Part shown: one piece after another, positions 53,291 through 64,000 of the stretch
Layout of the letters: each line of letters opens with the position of its first letter
Numbering within the stretch: the stretch's first letter is position 1
Assembly: GCA_030077755.1 (NCBI GenBank)
Contig: JAQJZZ010000018.1
Span: 1,984,001-2,048,000, forward strand
Direction of reading: 5' to 3'
DNA from: Filosporella fistucella
Taxonomy: Eukaryota; Ascomycota; Leotiomycetes; Helotiales
DNA: 64,000 bases
Notes under the pieces: model-generated
The model's input: only the letters and a program-made list of their open reading frames with translations
Database searches by the model: none
What the model was told of the DNA's origin: nothing
Made by a program: the position numbers and the translations under genes

Positions 53291-55800
53291 ATGCCTCCTA
53301 ACCTTGATCGTAAGACCCGCCGCAAACGGCAGACGCGCCTTACGTTTGATTCTGTTAATCGCAGCTCCTCGCCAGCATCAACTATGTCGCCTGCCAATGT
53401 ACGATACGAGCTACCTGGAAAGAGGCAAGCACCAGCTTCCAGTGCCCGGCTTGCGGCAGGCGGATCAGAGAGCGAGGACGTATTATCATCTGCGAAGAAA
53501 GACATATTTGGGACCAATAGTTCCGCTACAAAGAGAAATGGACGTTTGCCATTTAAGCCTTTGCCGACTCCAGTAAAATCCTCTCAACCTCAGCCGAAAG
53601 CAGATCTCACAGGAGGTAACTACCATACCACATTACTTTTCTATCTAGCATTCAACTTTAAATTATTTGATCTGTATTTGGTAGCCATGTCTCTAACCTC
53701 TGCTTTAGACATCTTCGATGTTCCCGACGACGATCATCCCGTCCTAACTCATATCACCCGCCAAAGTCATAAACCAGCAACATTCATGCGTCCAACCAGC
53801 GTTTTAAAGGGCAAAAAGAAGATACCCTACGGATTTGATGGTATGGCAGACTCATGTGAAGAATCTGAAGTCGAGATCACCCACACCGCGCCTTCTAAGA
53901 AATCCGAGAGGAATCCGAAGAGATCTACGCCCTCCAAAGCTATCGAGATTGACACAGACAGTGATGAAGCTGGGGCACAATCAAGCAAACCAGAGAGCAC
54001 AAATTCAAAGTCTGGGTCCGCGCGGAGGACCCCTTCTCTTGGGAAGGCCCTCCGATCCAAGCCAGTAGCTAAGAGGACGGTCACAATTTCGAGTGACGAA
54101 GATGAGGTTATTTTACCCAAGCACCCTATCAAAGTCAAGACTCCCTCCAAGCCCTCTCAATCTATTATACCATCAAGGTTCAATCTTCGAAGCTCGTCAA
54201 CAAATGGGAAGAAAGACGACAGTGATGATGATGATGATGATGATGATGACAACGACCCTATCATCTCATCACCAAGGCGCTCGCAAAACCCGATTTATCG
54301 TCAGGCGGATGGTGACTCGGGAGAAGACGACATTCTGTCATCCCGCCCTACTCGTCGTAGACAAACAGCTGCTGAGTCAGCTAAGGAAGATGAGGATCCT
54401 ATCAAATCGCCCCTCAAACGCTCTAGACTAGTCGTAGAGTCAGACGAGGACGAATCTGATGAAGATCCTATTCAATCTCCTCTGAAACGCTCGAGACCGA
54501 ATGTAGATTTAGATGATTCAGATGAGGAACTGGTTTCGCCAGCGAAGCGGCAACGCGTTGTCCGCCTTGCAGGTAAAAGTGATCTCGAATTTTCGAATGG
54601 CTCCCCCAAAACAGCTCAAAGTGAGGCCCCAAAGAGCTCTGCCCGCCAACAAAAACTTCGGAGACATCGTACAGAGAAAGAGAAGAAGCTTGAACTTTTG
54701 AGACGTCGTCGAGATGGCGAAAAGATCGAGGAGCTGACAGATTCTGGCTCGGGTGAGGAAGATGACGAAGAAAGCGAGGACGAACTTCAAGTCCTGGAAG
54801 AATTTGATGACGAAGAAGTGGAAGAGCCTGTACCAAAGTCACGCAAGCTTCAGAAGAAGAAGTCTGCACGGGACGATGAGGATGAAGAGATCGATGACGA
54901 GAACTTCGTGGTTGAAGATGACGAAGACGCACCCATCGGCATTCCCGTCAGCATTCCTTTAGAATTTACCCATGCTGCTCATAAGCCTATGAAGGATCAT
55001 TTCAAGGATGCCGTTGAATGGATGGTTCATAAAAAGATCAATCCCGCTTTCCCCAAGGATGATGAGGTCTATGTTCAAGCGTTTCGAAAACTGGATGATG
55101 AATGTTCCGGGCTGGCCAAAAGCAAATTTTCTTCAACACAGTGGACCAAGGCATTCACTACAGCTATTTATGCTCGCCCCTTTTTCGAGAGCGGTCAGCT
55201 GCAATTCGGAGAAGGCTTTGACATCGATTCCGGCACTCAAAAATGTGATGCATGTAATCACCGAAACCACAAGCCCTCGAAGTGGGTCCGCTTCTTCGGC
55301 AAGCCTTATGACAAGTTCACACTGGAGCCTCTCGACCGTGAAAGCGATAGTGACAGTGATAGCGGTGATAGTAGCGATGACAGTGAAGATGAACCCAGGT
55401 CAGAATCAAGCATAAATAGTAAAGGCCAGGCTGTTCCTAAGGATACGACGACATGGAATTGTGGCTCGTAAGTACCAACCATCTTTGACACTTAATTGAC
55501 ACCGCTAATACAGCCCTTAGGGTTTGCTATCAAAATGCTGAACAATCCCACACCCTCGTTCACTGGAAATTTCATCTGAATGATTGGGTCATCGGCGCTC
55601 TCGAAGGAGAAGGAGAACTGACACCAGAAAAGCTCCAGCAGAGGGAGAATCTAACAGTGAAGAAGAGAACGAAGTATGCTAATCGCCTCGTGGATCGATG
55701 GGATCACGAGGGTCAGATCAAGACTCTGTATGGAGACTTTAAGAGGCAATTGAATACTGCACGAGAGCTGAAGGCTCAGGGTCGTGGTGGATGGAAGTGA
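53291..55800 (+). CDS. DUF4211-domain nuclear protein
   Basis: Three exons, 53291-53615, 53709-55467 and 55521-55800, give 787 aa. The N-terminus is basic (RKTRRKRQTRLTFDSV), followed by a long disordered region with many Ser/Asp/Glu acidic patches and basic KRSR clusters, a poly-Asp run, and repeated DEDPI(K/Q)SPLKRSR units. The DUF4211 part starts at DDENFVVEDDEDAPIGIPVSIPLEFTHAAHK and carries KDHFKDAVEWMVHKKINPAF. A CxxC...H...C zinc-binding-like set (CDACNHRNHKPSKW) follows, and a last exon with VCYQNAEQSHTLVHWKFHLN and HEGQIKTLYGDFKRQL. Family members are found in nuclear complexes but have no settled function. The 93-nt first intron is itself open in frame. Confidence 0.84.
54224..54250 (+). 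repeat. GAT trinucleotide repeat encoding poly-Asp
   Basis: Nine GAT units in frame, giving a DDDDDDDDD run within the acidic part of the DUF4211 protein. Likely length-variable between strains. Confidence 0.85.
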
Positions 55801-56775
55801 TGATTGCTATTTAGTTGCGAGTTGCTGCGCTGTGAGAGTTGGACTTTAGGCGACTTCTGTTGGGACACTTTCTTTTCTCTGACGATGAATATTTTGTTAG
55901 CTTGACGGCTCGGCTTTTCTCGATACCCCATCGATACCCTAAGGTTAGTGTTGATGTTAATTATGATGTGCTGATGAGGGGTGGCTGTATGATTGTTGTA
56001 TAGTCGGGAAGTTCAGATGAAAAGAGTAAGAGTGAATGTGTAGGAAATGAAACGTGATTTTGTAAAAATTGAAAAGTGGATGCTGAGAAAACTGATCGGA
56101 TGGAGGTTCTATAATTCTTTATAACACTTTCGTACTATATTATATATGTATATAGATACCCTTTCGCGTAGGTATGATGCTTTCTGATTCAGCAGCAGCC
56201 GTCCACATACTGATTATGGAATTGCTCAAATTGAGCCAATAATTATCACACGCTTGATGGGATGAATGAGAGTTCCATGATCATTCGGAACACTTCCAAT
56301 ATGAATAAGATATGCTTTTCAATCTGTTTGGCACTTTAGCTTCTAGTATAGCAGTGTAGTCCAAATCCTCTTCATGCAATTGCTAGAATTTAGCCAACAC
56401 TAATCAAATCCCTCAATCAGATGTAGAAGCAAGAGAGGAGGGAATTGACATCGACAGTTGGAAAAAATCAAAACAAACACCCTTAATTCTGTGGTACCCT
56501 ACTCACAACAAACCGAATACTTCTTGGGTTCTAATCATCTCATACCTCAAAGGAAGGCGCTCAAAAAGGGGAGAGTGACAGAAGCGAGTCGGTAAGCGAA
56601 GCCGGGAAGTGGAGTTTCAAGACGGCATTCGCCAAGGCCAAGAAGCCAAAGTTGGTTCCGCCGCGTCGTCACTTGCAAAGATCTACATGCCCCTTGACTT
56701 TCTGGGCTGCCACGCAAATCTAGACTTTCGATGGAGAGTTACGGAGTTTGACAGCATCGCGGCTAGACACAGGCG

Positions 56776-57153
56776 ATGAAGTCATCGATTCCTCGATTAT
56801 TTCCAGCTCTTCAGATCTTGAGATGCTCTCGTGTCGCAACGCAAATGATGAACGGTGCGTGGCTGATATGGGTTGGTCTCTTGACCATCTCCCTCTTCTC
56901 TGTTATTGATGCCGTGGCAATTGCAGAATTTTCAGCCACTTGGGCGGAAGAGATGTATCCAGGTCAGGATCAAATGCTCCTTTTGCATATTCTCACTCTA
57001 GAATTCCTCTTGATATCGCTCTCTCCGAGAGGTTTTGAAGGCGAGCAACACATGATCTACGCTAGGGTCTCGGAAGGGAAGAAATACAGGGAATACGTCA
57101 GAGCTTTCTTTAGTGGGGAAGAATGGCAATCAAGAAATGCATGCCATGGGTGA
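56776..57153 (+). CDS. Hypothetical small membrane ORF
   Basis: A 125-aa ORF with one likely membrane helix (MMNGAWLIWVGLLTISLFSVIDAVAI) and an otherwise mixed composition including a Trp/Glu-rich stretch. No homologue was recognised and no splice partner identified. Coding status is uncertain. Confidence 0.3.
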   Translation: MKSSIPRLFPALQILRCSRVATQMMNGAWLIWVGLLTISLFSVIDAVAIAEFSATWAEEMYPGQDQMLLLHILTLEFLLISLSPRGFEGEQHMIYARVSEGKKYREYVRAFFSGEEWQSRNACHG

Positions 57154-57750
57154 GCTCTCTCTTTGAGGTTTGAAGCTGAAACCCTCAATCTCTAATACTC
57201 GGGGTATCATTTTGCTTAGGGGGACTGACAATTAATCGGACGAACGAGAACTTGCCTCAGCGCTTGAATCATGACGTGCATATATCCAGAATCTCAATGG
57301 CTCGTGGCACGAGGATGAGCTTCGATCGCAATCTCCAAAATATTATTTTCTTCTAAACCTCTCTAGACACCCAAGTCAGGGGTTTAGTATTGTCCTGAAG
57401 GCTGGGGAAATGGTGACTAGCCATAATGAGCCACAGTTTGAGGATTATCCAGCCTGGAAATAAAGTGGCGCCCAATGTAGCCAATCATTGAGCTTCAATG
57501 CTCCCAAGCTGGTAGCGAGTGGAGAAGCTTTAATGTGTGCAAGTGACGTCGTCAAAGCTAACATGAAGTAGCCGGATAACAAACACGCCAATTTACCACA
57601 TCGATTCCCCTACTATTGTCCATAGGCAGGTAGACTATGCCGTGAAAGAGCTGATCTCATTCCTCATCTCGCGTTCCAAACCAAGAAGTAGCCGTGGAGC
57701 GTAGCCCAAGCTGGGAAAGACCAACCTGACACAGCTACTACTTCATACGA

Positions 57751-57787
57751 ACTCTCCCTCATTTCCTCCCTCCTTCTTCTCTCTCTC
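57751..57787 (+). promoter_or_regulatory. CT-rich promoter or leader tract
   Basis: A near-continuous pyrimidine run (CTCCCTCATTTCCTCCCTCC and onward) about 180 bases before the start codon. Such tracts often precede transcription starts of highly expressed fungal genes (established); its role here is inferred. Confidence 0.5.
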
Positions 57788-57965
57788 ATATACACATAAT
57801 ATCCCGCCCGCCCCATCATACTTAATACCCATACGTCAGCTTTCGTTTTGGTATTCTATCCCAACACACATCCGAGTACTTAGTCTGCGAGTTCCTCCCC
57901 CATCTCGAAGCGTTTCCTCTCTTTTCTTCCAGTGATACCCCGTTCGCACATTAATCATCGCTATC

Positions 57966-60900
57966 ATGTCTACCGGTGTCAACAGACCAACTGACGTCAA
58001 GGTCAAAGAGGCCGACGTCAATCGCAAGCTCCAATTTTACGGAATCGTTTCTGGTGTGTGTTTTGTATGCGATGATAGCAGTTGAAAATACTAATCCATT
58101 CTCTCTAGCTTTCCAAGCAGGCAAAGTTCCATCTGTAAGACAATTCGAATGATATGCAACTGGCCAGGTATTAACATGTGTGCAGAATGAACAAGTCGAT
58201 ATCGCACTCAACAGCTTCCTGAAATCCAAAGCTCTCGCGACTCCATCCAAGAAACTTTCGGCCGAGGGCCAAGCATTGGTCGCCGATTTCCGCGATGTCG
58301 TTGAACAAGCCAAGCTCCTACTCCTGACAAAGAACGAAGGAAACCTGCTCCAAGAATTCATCTGGGAATCACAAAAGATCACTGGTGGTGACGCTACTTT
58401 GCCAAATGCCCCAATTGATGCTGCTACCGCCAAACAACATGGTAACCAAGCATTGGAAGGTCTTCGTACTCTCGGCACATTGGTGATCAGCAATGGACAA
58501 TTTAGAAAGCTCCGTAAGTTTGCAATTCGTTCTAACGAATATTAAACTCACATCCTTTAGTCAATGATGCTGTCATCCTTCTCAGAGATATTGCCGGTGA
58601 TGCTGCAACCAAGGCCGCCAACAAAGTAAATCCTTCCGAGGATCAATTGTCCCAAATCGACAAGCCAGCTGATGACAACACATGGCACGATGTTCCTGAT
58701 ATGTCTGCTGGTAACATCAAGTCCCAGATCAAATCTACATACAACAAAAAGACGCCACTTACCAAAGGAGACCTTCAAGACGCAGCTGGTGATGCCAGCC
58801 AGGCTGCTCACCCAAGTGGATCCCGCGATCCTACAGATACAGCTGATTTGGCTGCTCAGGATCAGCGTCAAGGTACTGCTTCTGGTGTCGATGGACGTGC
58901 TGGTGCCGAGAAAGCTGCTGCTACACTGAAGCAGCGTGCATCTGAAAATGTTTCCGAGGAGGATAAGGACAAGGCTCGCCGACAAAAGGAGCGGACAAAG
59001 AACTACTTGTCCAGCAAGATGCCGGAGGAGCGTCGCGAGCAGACTATTTGGAGACTTAAGAAACTCGTTGTCGAGTGCCAAGGTCACCCCGATTGTAAGT
59101 TGCGCGTTGATGAGCACAACCTTCGATTGACATTGTATAGATCAACAAGCAATTACCACTCTTCTCGATCTGGCTGAGGAGTACGCTGGCCACGCCAATC
59201 ACGTAACTCAGCAATCGACTGGAACCGTCAAAGGTGCACACACAGACGATTCCTTGAAGAAGGCCGAGGCCAACTTGAAGGTAAGCCATTTAACAACACA
59301 CTTTGCGATGTGGTCTAATGATGCCTTAGCAATTGATTGAGAGATTCGCCAATGGAACTAGCACAGATGACTTCTTCGCTTCTCTCAACACGATCTACTC
59401 AGATGCCGACAAAGATCCGGAGTTGAAGAACTGGTTCAGAGAATTGAACCAATACATCAGAAAATGCCTTAAGGAGCAAGGATACATCATGGAAGATGCT
59501 GCCACCGAGAGATGGAATCAACTCTACGACCGAGGCAACTTCCTTCTCCGTGATCGTTACCGCAATCACACTGACCGCATCGTCGATGAAGTAAAGTTCC
59601 TTGCAGACCAATTCGATTCGGATCCTCAAAACAAGCGCTTCGCCCAATCGATGGAGAAGCTATTCAATGATCTTGGCAATGACGAGAATGGAAAGCCAAC
59701 ATTCAAGCCTCATTTGGTCAAGGATTTGACTGAAGTTATCATCCCAGCTGTCTTTGAAGGTATTCGCTATGTACCAATTCCTAGAATCGAATACTCCGAT
59801 TCTATGATTGATGCTGTCATCGAGAACCTGGTTATCGAGAGTGACAACCTTATGCCCAACATCTTTGAGATTGCCAATGGTAAGGCATTGTATATCTTGT
59901 ACATATAACATGCTAATATTTTCAGACAACTACCGAAGATGGGGACGCAAGAAGATTGCAAACAAGAGAAAGCATGCCATCTCCGTCCATGTATCTGGTA
60001 TTCAGATGGATTTGAAAGATGTCTCTTACTACGTTAAGAGAAAGCAAGGATTTCCTTCAATCACCGATCTCGGTGTCGCCGACATCTTCCTTGGAGGCTC
60101 TGGTCTTGACTTCAAGATTAAGTTGTCCACTGCGGACAAATCCGATCGCCAGAACTTTTTCAAGGTTGACAGCGTTGATGTTGATGTGAAGAACTTCAAT
60201 GTCAAGTTGAAGCAATCCAAGCATAAGTTCTTGTTTGCATTGGCCAAGCCCGTCATGCTGAAGGTCATCCGTCCAGCATTGCAAAAGGCTATGGAGAAAG
60301 TTATTAAGGACAAATTCAACGAGTTTGATTCTATGGCATACAAGGTTAAGGTTGAAGCCGATCGTGCTCAAAAGGAGGTAAGTACCGGGAATCCTCAAAA
60401 TAAGTACGCAATGCTAATAATTATCAGATTGAGAACAATCCCGAGAATGCTCCCAACATCTACCAGCGTTACGTCCAGGCCGCTCAGAAACAGTTTATGC
60501 AGGGCAAGCAGAAGGCCGAGGCAATTGCTGCTGACAAGAAGGTTAATGTCGCTGTCACAAAGCACGACTCGATCTTCCCCAACATCCATTTGCCAGGAGG
60601 TATCTCCTCCAAGGCAACTGAATACAAAGAGCTTGCCAAGAAGGGTAATACCTGGGAATCACCTGTCTTCAAGTTGGGCTCTGCGTCTACTTCATCCAAC
60701 ATCCCACACGCTCCAAAGGTCGTCCGCAAGGAGCATTCTGTCACTGAGGGTGGTATTCGTGGACCACAAAATGTTGGCAACACCAGTTCGGCAACAGACC
60801 AACTCCGTGATCGACCTGCCCAGGCCATGGGTACATCAACTGGCGCGACTGGCACAACTGGCATGACTGGTTTCTCTAGCGCCACCACCGGCGCACCCAC

Positions 60901-61057
60901 TGGTAACGGCGCTGTGTCTGGTTTCAGCAATCATGTCGATGAAGCTTTCGGCAAGGAGAACGGTGCTCTCAATGGAAAGTCTAACGGAAATGGTATCGCT
61001 ACGAATGGGCACACTACTCTCGGCTCCAACAACCCTGTCCTCACTGGCAGTGTCTAA
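57966..61057 (+). CDS. HAM1-like protein (DUF5923/DUF4449), lipid-binding fold
   Basis: Eight exons, 57966-58053, 58109-58134 (26 nt), 58186-58513, 58561-59094, 59141-59280, 59330-59879, 59926-60377 and 60428-61057, give 915 aa. The N-terminal helical domain starts MSTGVNRPTDVKVKEADVNRKL. Later parts include helices RLKKLVVECQGHPDYQQAITTLLDLAEEYAG, FFASLNTIYSDADKDPELKNWF and MEKLFNDLGNDENGKPTF. A beta-rich domain follows with IPRIEYSDSMIDAVIENLVIE, HAISVHVSGIQMDLKDVSYYVKRK and GVADIFLGGSGLDFKIKLS. This arrangement matches large fungal proteins called HAM1-like (DUF5923 then DUF4449), related to lipid-binding BPI/TULIP folds. The tail is Gly/Thr/Asn-rich and disordered. Lipid transfer or cell-fusion roles are inference. 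Confidence 0.78.
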
Positions 61058-62069
61058 ATTCCAGGGACATCTGTAATCTGGTCCAATGACCTCACAGTCC
61101 TTTCCCTATTTCATGAGGATATTGATGCTTTGAAGATACCACTATCGCGTATACCAGTTGTATTGACATGGATTCAGTAATGGAGGAGGAAATTTCATTT
61201 GTTTGCAATCCATTTTGTTTTTGCGACTGCCTTTTTGTATGAAAATATGGGAGTTCCCTAACACAGCGCGAATGACGGTTGACACTACGGTCTGGAGGGA
61301 GAAAAGTCACTAAAACATGGTTGTACTAGACGTACATACATACACATAAGCGTTTCCTTTAGCATACATATGTCAATAAACTATCAGCGAGCATTCAAAA
61401 ATCTGGTAGCATTGTCATTCGTGAATCTTCCTGATACATTGTGTATACATGAGGAGCTGATGCAACCTTAAAGGATGATGGCAGCTCTTGGTATATTCCT
61501 CGGTTTTGAAGTGAACCTGATGCTAAAATCATGCCTTTGACCACTGTGAAATAGAGTGTGTCCCCCTCTCCCTCCTCCAAAATTCTTCATCACGTGGCCG
61601 AAGACCGAGTGTCCATCAGCGAGCACGTGAAGACTGGAAAGGGGTATTACAGATGATATTCTCTGAATGGAGGCTGATGAGAAGGAAAGGTGAAGTTTGG
61701 AGTGGTTCTGGATGTGTGGGGATTTGTTGGGATTATTGTTGTTAAGTGAAAACGAGGGCCTTATCATCTAGGGTGTGGAATGAGGATACCTTAGGTTTTG
61801 GTATTGAAATTTTGAGGTGATCGCGAAATGTTATTGAAGGAACTGGATATCTGGATCAAAGGGGAGTCATCAGAAATTTTACTCTAATATAGTCGAAAGA
61901 GACTCCTACATGCACTCGGGTTGGATGTGATAACAAGGAAGTACAGGACCATGATCCATTATGTGCTGTGAGCAATATATTTTCTACTGTGCAACAAATG
62001 CTCCCCATCCATATGCAATGCAGATGCTCCTTAGCCAGCCAATGCAAAAGCGCTCTTCTATTCATTCAA
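61058..62069. other. Intergenic, convergent 3' ends
   Basis: About 1 kb between the convergent HAM1-like and ELG1 genes. ORFs at 61468-61767 and 61092-61310 have no family features. Nothing else was recognised. Confidence 0.5.
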
Positions 62070-64000
62070 TCATGTTCTTGCTGTTAGTGCACTGCTCTCT
62101 GCCAACTCGTCCCGTTCACTCTCGTCCTTACTACCCTCCAAGCTCGCCTTGCTTGACCTTCTGCTTCCAGCGGCATCATACTCTATTTCCTCCTTTGCAA
62201 TTATTGCAAATGCGGCATCTGTCCAGCACTGCATGCCTGTCTTCAGGACGAGTTGTGGATTTAATTTCGACCCGAAATATTTATCTCTCCTGGTAGTGCT
62301 TCTCGCTCCTCCTTCTAGAGCAGACATTGCTGCCCGAGTCGTTCTCATTCGCTTTGATCGTTGACCGCCTTCACTCAACAGATTACTGAGCTTGGCTCGA
62401 TCGTGTTGTAAACGTGCATCATATGCTACAATGGAACGAACATAGGGAGCCAGGTCTTCAACGATGAGGGCCATTGTTCTGTCAAAAGCAGAGGCTTCTA
62501 GCTGTTCTGGGCTCCAAACAAACTTCTTCTCCGATTCTGCAATAGGGTCGAATGCCTGACTAAAATTGAATCTTGTGAGGCATTCCTCAGGTTTTGTTAC
62601 CTGTTGGTTAATGAGTCGAATAATGTCCCTTTCACTTAATCGATCAAGCTCTGTGGGAACCTCGAATCCATTTTGAACGTGCTGTTCAACCTGTAAATAT
62701 TTCCTCGATCGTGACTTCAACCAAAGACTCATGTTTTTACTTGTATTGTCGAAATCAACGAGGATCGGGGCTTCCAGCAGCTCACGAGCAAGAGTGTAGT
62801 CTTCCTTAGCTTTCGCGGATAGTGCAGGGAAGGAAAGATCAAGAGCCACCTACAAAAAATTAGCAACGCGTTATGATATACCTCCATGGCCTCTTACCTG
62901 CTTATCAGAACAAAATGTGCCCCTTGAGCACAGGTCGGCACAACTCATAGAATCGGCAAATTCTTCATACATTGTCAAAGCCGCATGCTTCTCCTGCTTA
63001 GAGCTGGACATTATTTGCATCTTTTCAGCCCAAGATTCGAGGTCGATGCTTTTATTCCAATCTCCCAGGTCGACGTGCCATTCATCCCAAGCTTCATGAA
63101 GTACCTCCTCTTCGACATCAAGGTGATGAATGTGACTCTCGAGAAAATCTTGAGATAATAGTCCTATACCTGTTGCATATGCATCTTCGCTGACTACGCG
63201 AATCTTGTCCCCGTTCTCGTCAATATCATTTCCTTTTGGCCACCGGCAATAATACCAACCAAGACCGCGTTTGACGTCACCAACAGCAAATTGACACCAG
63301 AAATTCAATTCTGTCAAAGAAGCGCGAAGGTCAAAATGTCGACTTTCGTATAGTGTCTTGACTGCCTCACGTTTAACTGCATGCCCTTCACATGCAGCTA
63401 CCACAAGCATGTAATCGACTGCCAGATCAACAGGTGCAGGTGTCATGCGTATGATTGCGTGCCAAGGTATAACGTCTTTGGGCAAGGCTGATTCATCATT
63501 GCAAGTCAGTATTACAGGCCGTTTCGATGTGATAATAAGATTTAGCACCGTTGGCCAGAATTGAGCGTCATCCTTGAAGATGATATCAGCCTCTTCTATC
63601 AATATAAGAGACTGTTTCTGAGACTTCGGTTTAGCTTTGAGCTCTGCTGGCGTAGTGGTTTTGCCGGCTTCCTTGGCTTCTTCTGGCTTTTTTGCTGGCG
63701 AAACGACGGTAGGATTTGATTTTGCTGCGGCTGATGGCTTTGGCTTGAAGAACGAAATCATAGTCCCTTGGCGACCACTCTCGATATCGTTTGCAAGTGC
63801 CTGGTCAATACTATGGTTGTCATTTTCTGCGCCATTGACTTGAGTTGCTGTAGTTGAATGTTGAACCAAATGATTCCGCGTCATGTCACCAACTCTATCC
63901 ATGATATCTTTACCACTTCGACGACTGCTAGGGTTGATTTCGAAAACCTCAAACCCAAGCTCTTTTGCCACAGCATACACCGCTGCTGTCTTACCACAAC
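62070..64000 (-). CDS. ELG1: RFC-like clamp unloader subunit Elg1 (ATAD5), partial at 5' end
   Basis: Large subunit of the Elg1-RFC complex, which unloads PCNA from chromatin after replication and limits genome instability. Only the C-terminal part is in the window; the gene runs off at 64000. Two exons are seen: from 64000 to 62898, then 62850 to 62070 (intron with GTAAGAG donor and TTTTGTAG acceptor). The Walker A end CGKTAAVYAVAKELGFEVFEIN is at the very edge. Walker B is SLILIEEADIIF, with sensor-1 VILTCND and ALPKDVIPWHAIIRM. A long acidic-hydrophobic C-terminal domain follows, with FNFSQAFDPI and LKTGMQCWTDAAFAIIAKEE. IEEAD instead of DEAD-type DEVD is usual in this family. N-terminal PCNA-binding motifs are outside the window. 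Confidence 0.9.

Larger units (their letters stand above)
55801..57965. other. Intergenic, includes HAM1-like promoter
   Basis: 2.2 kb with one ORF of note (56776-57153, listed separately). The last 200 bases include a CT-rich tract at 57751-57787, typical of strong ascomycete promoters or 5' leaders. Confidence 0.5.

Noticed and set aside
59808..60866. Plus-strand ORF of 352 codons overlapping the HAM1-like gene
   Set aside because: Its first part shares the exon 59926-60377 frame, but it then runs through an intron and into the wrong frame. Spliced exons give the conserved protein.
1..64000. tRNA genes and CRISPR arrays
   Set aside because: No cloverleaf with a matching T-loop motif and acceptor stem was found by eye, and no regularly spaced repeat array is present; the organism is eukaryotic.

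Overview
This window is eukaryotic and comes from a filamentous ascomycete (Pezizomycotina). Genes carry short spliceosomal introns of about 45-95 nt with GT..AG ends. Neighbouring genes lie on both strands without operons. The gene set is fungal: VAC8, fungal IMP1 and TOM22, ELG1, ALB1, Kre9/Knh1-like and CBM18 surface proteins, and HAM1-like DUF5923/DUF4449. A leotiomycete is my best guess, but that is inference and not tested. No rRNA, tRNA or CRISPR array was recognised.

Layout. 0-10 kb is dense housekeeping sequence: VAC8 (vacuolar inheritance), IMP1 (mitochondrial inner-membrane protease) divergent from a mitochondrial IF3, GCD2 (eIF2B delta), a small mitochondrial membrane protein resembling a complex I accessory subunit, and a Shg1-domain protein with a very long RS-rich tail. 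10-17 kb holds a gene-poor stretch, a protein tyrosine phosphatase, a triose-phosphate-type transporter, and a Kre9/Knh1-like single-pass surface protein. 17-25 kb is again conserved: a membrane-anchored ubiquitin protease divergent from ALB1 (60S biogenesis), an MFAP1-type spliceosomal protein, a small unknown ORF, and POL12 (DNA polymerase alpha B subunit).

25-42 kb looks like an accessory block. It holds a membrane-anchored aspartic-protease-fold protein without the usual catalytic motif, a Ser/Thr-rich secreted-protein gene carrying a nonsense codon and frame changes, two non-coding elements with terminal inverted repeats (about 0.40 and 0.55 kb), a chitin-binding (hevein-like) membrane protein, a fungal Hsp70-like ATPase divergent from a 1083-aa coiled-coil protein, and an orphan 208-aa protein.

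42-64 kb returns to conserved genes: a 1281-aa ADF-H/PH-like protein, a 3.2-kb empty stretch, TOM22, a bestrophin-like channel, a DUF4211 nuclear protein, a HAM1-like lipid-binding-fold protein, and ELG1 running off the right end.

The housekeeping genes span mitochondrial biogenesis, translation control, chromatin/splicing and replication/genome stability. They do not form an evident pathway cluster. The best candidates for something undescribed are the two TIR elements, the pseudo-protease surface protein, the Hsp70-like/coiled-coil divergent pair and the Shg1-RS fusion. Exon borders were set by hand from splice signals and reading-frame continuity and have not been checked against transcripts.
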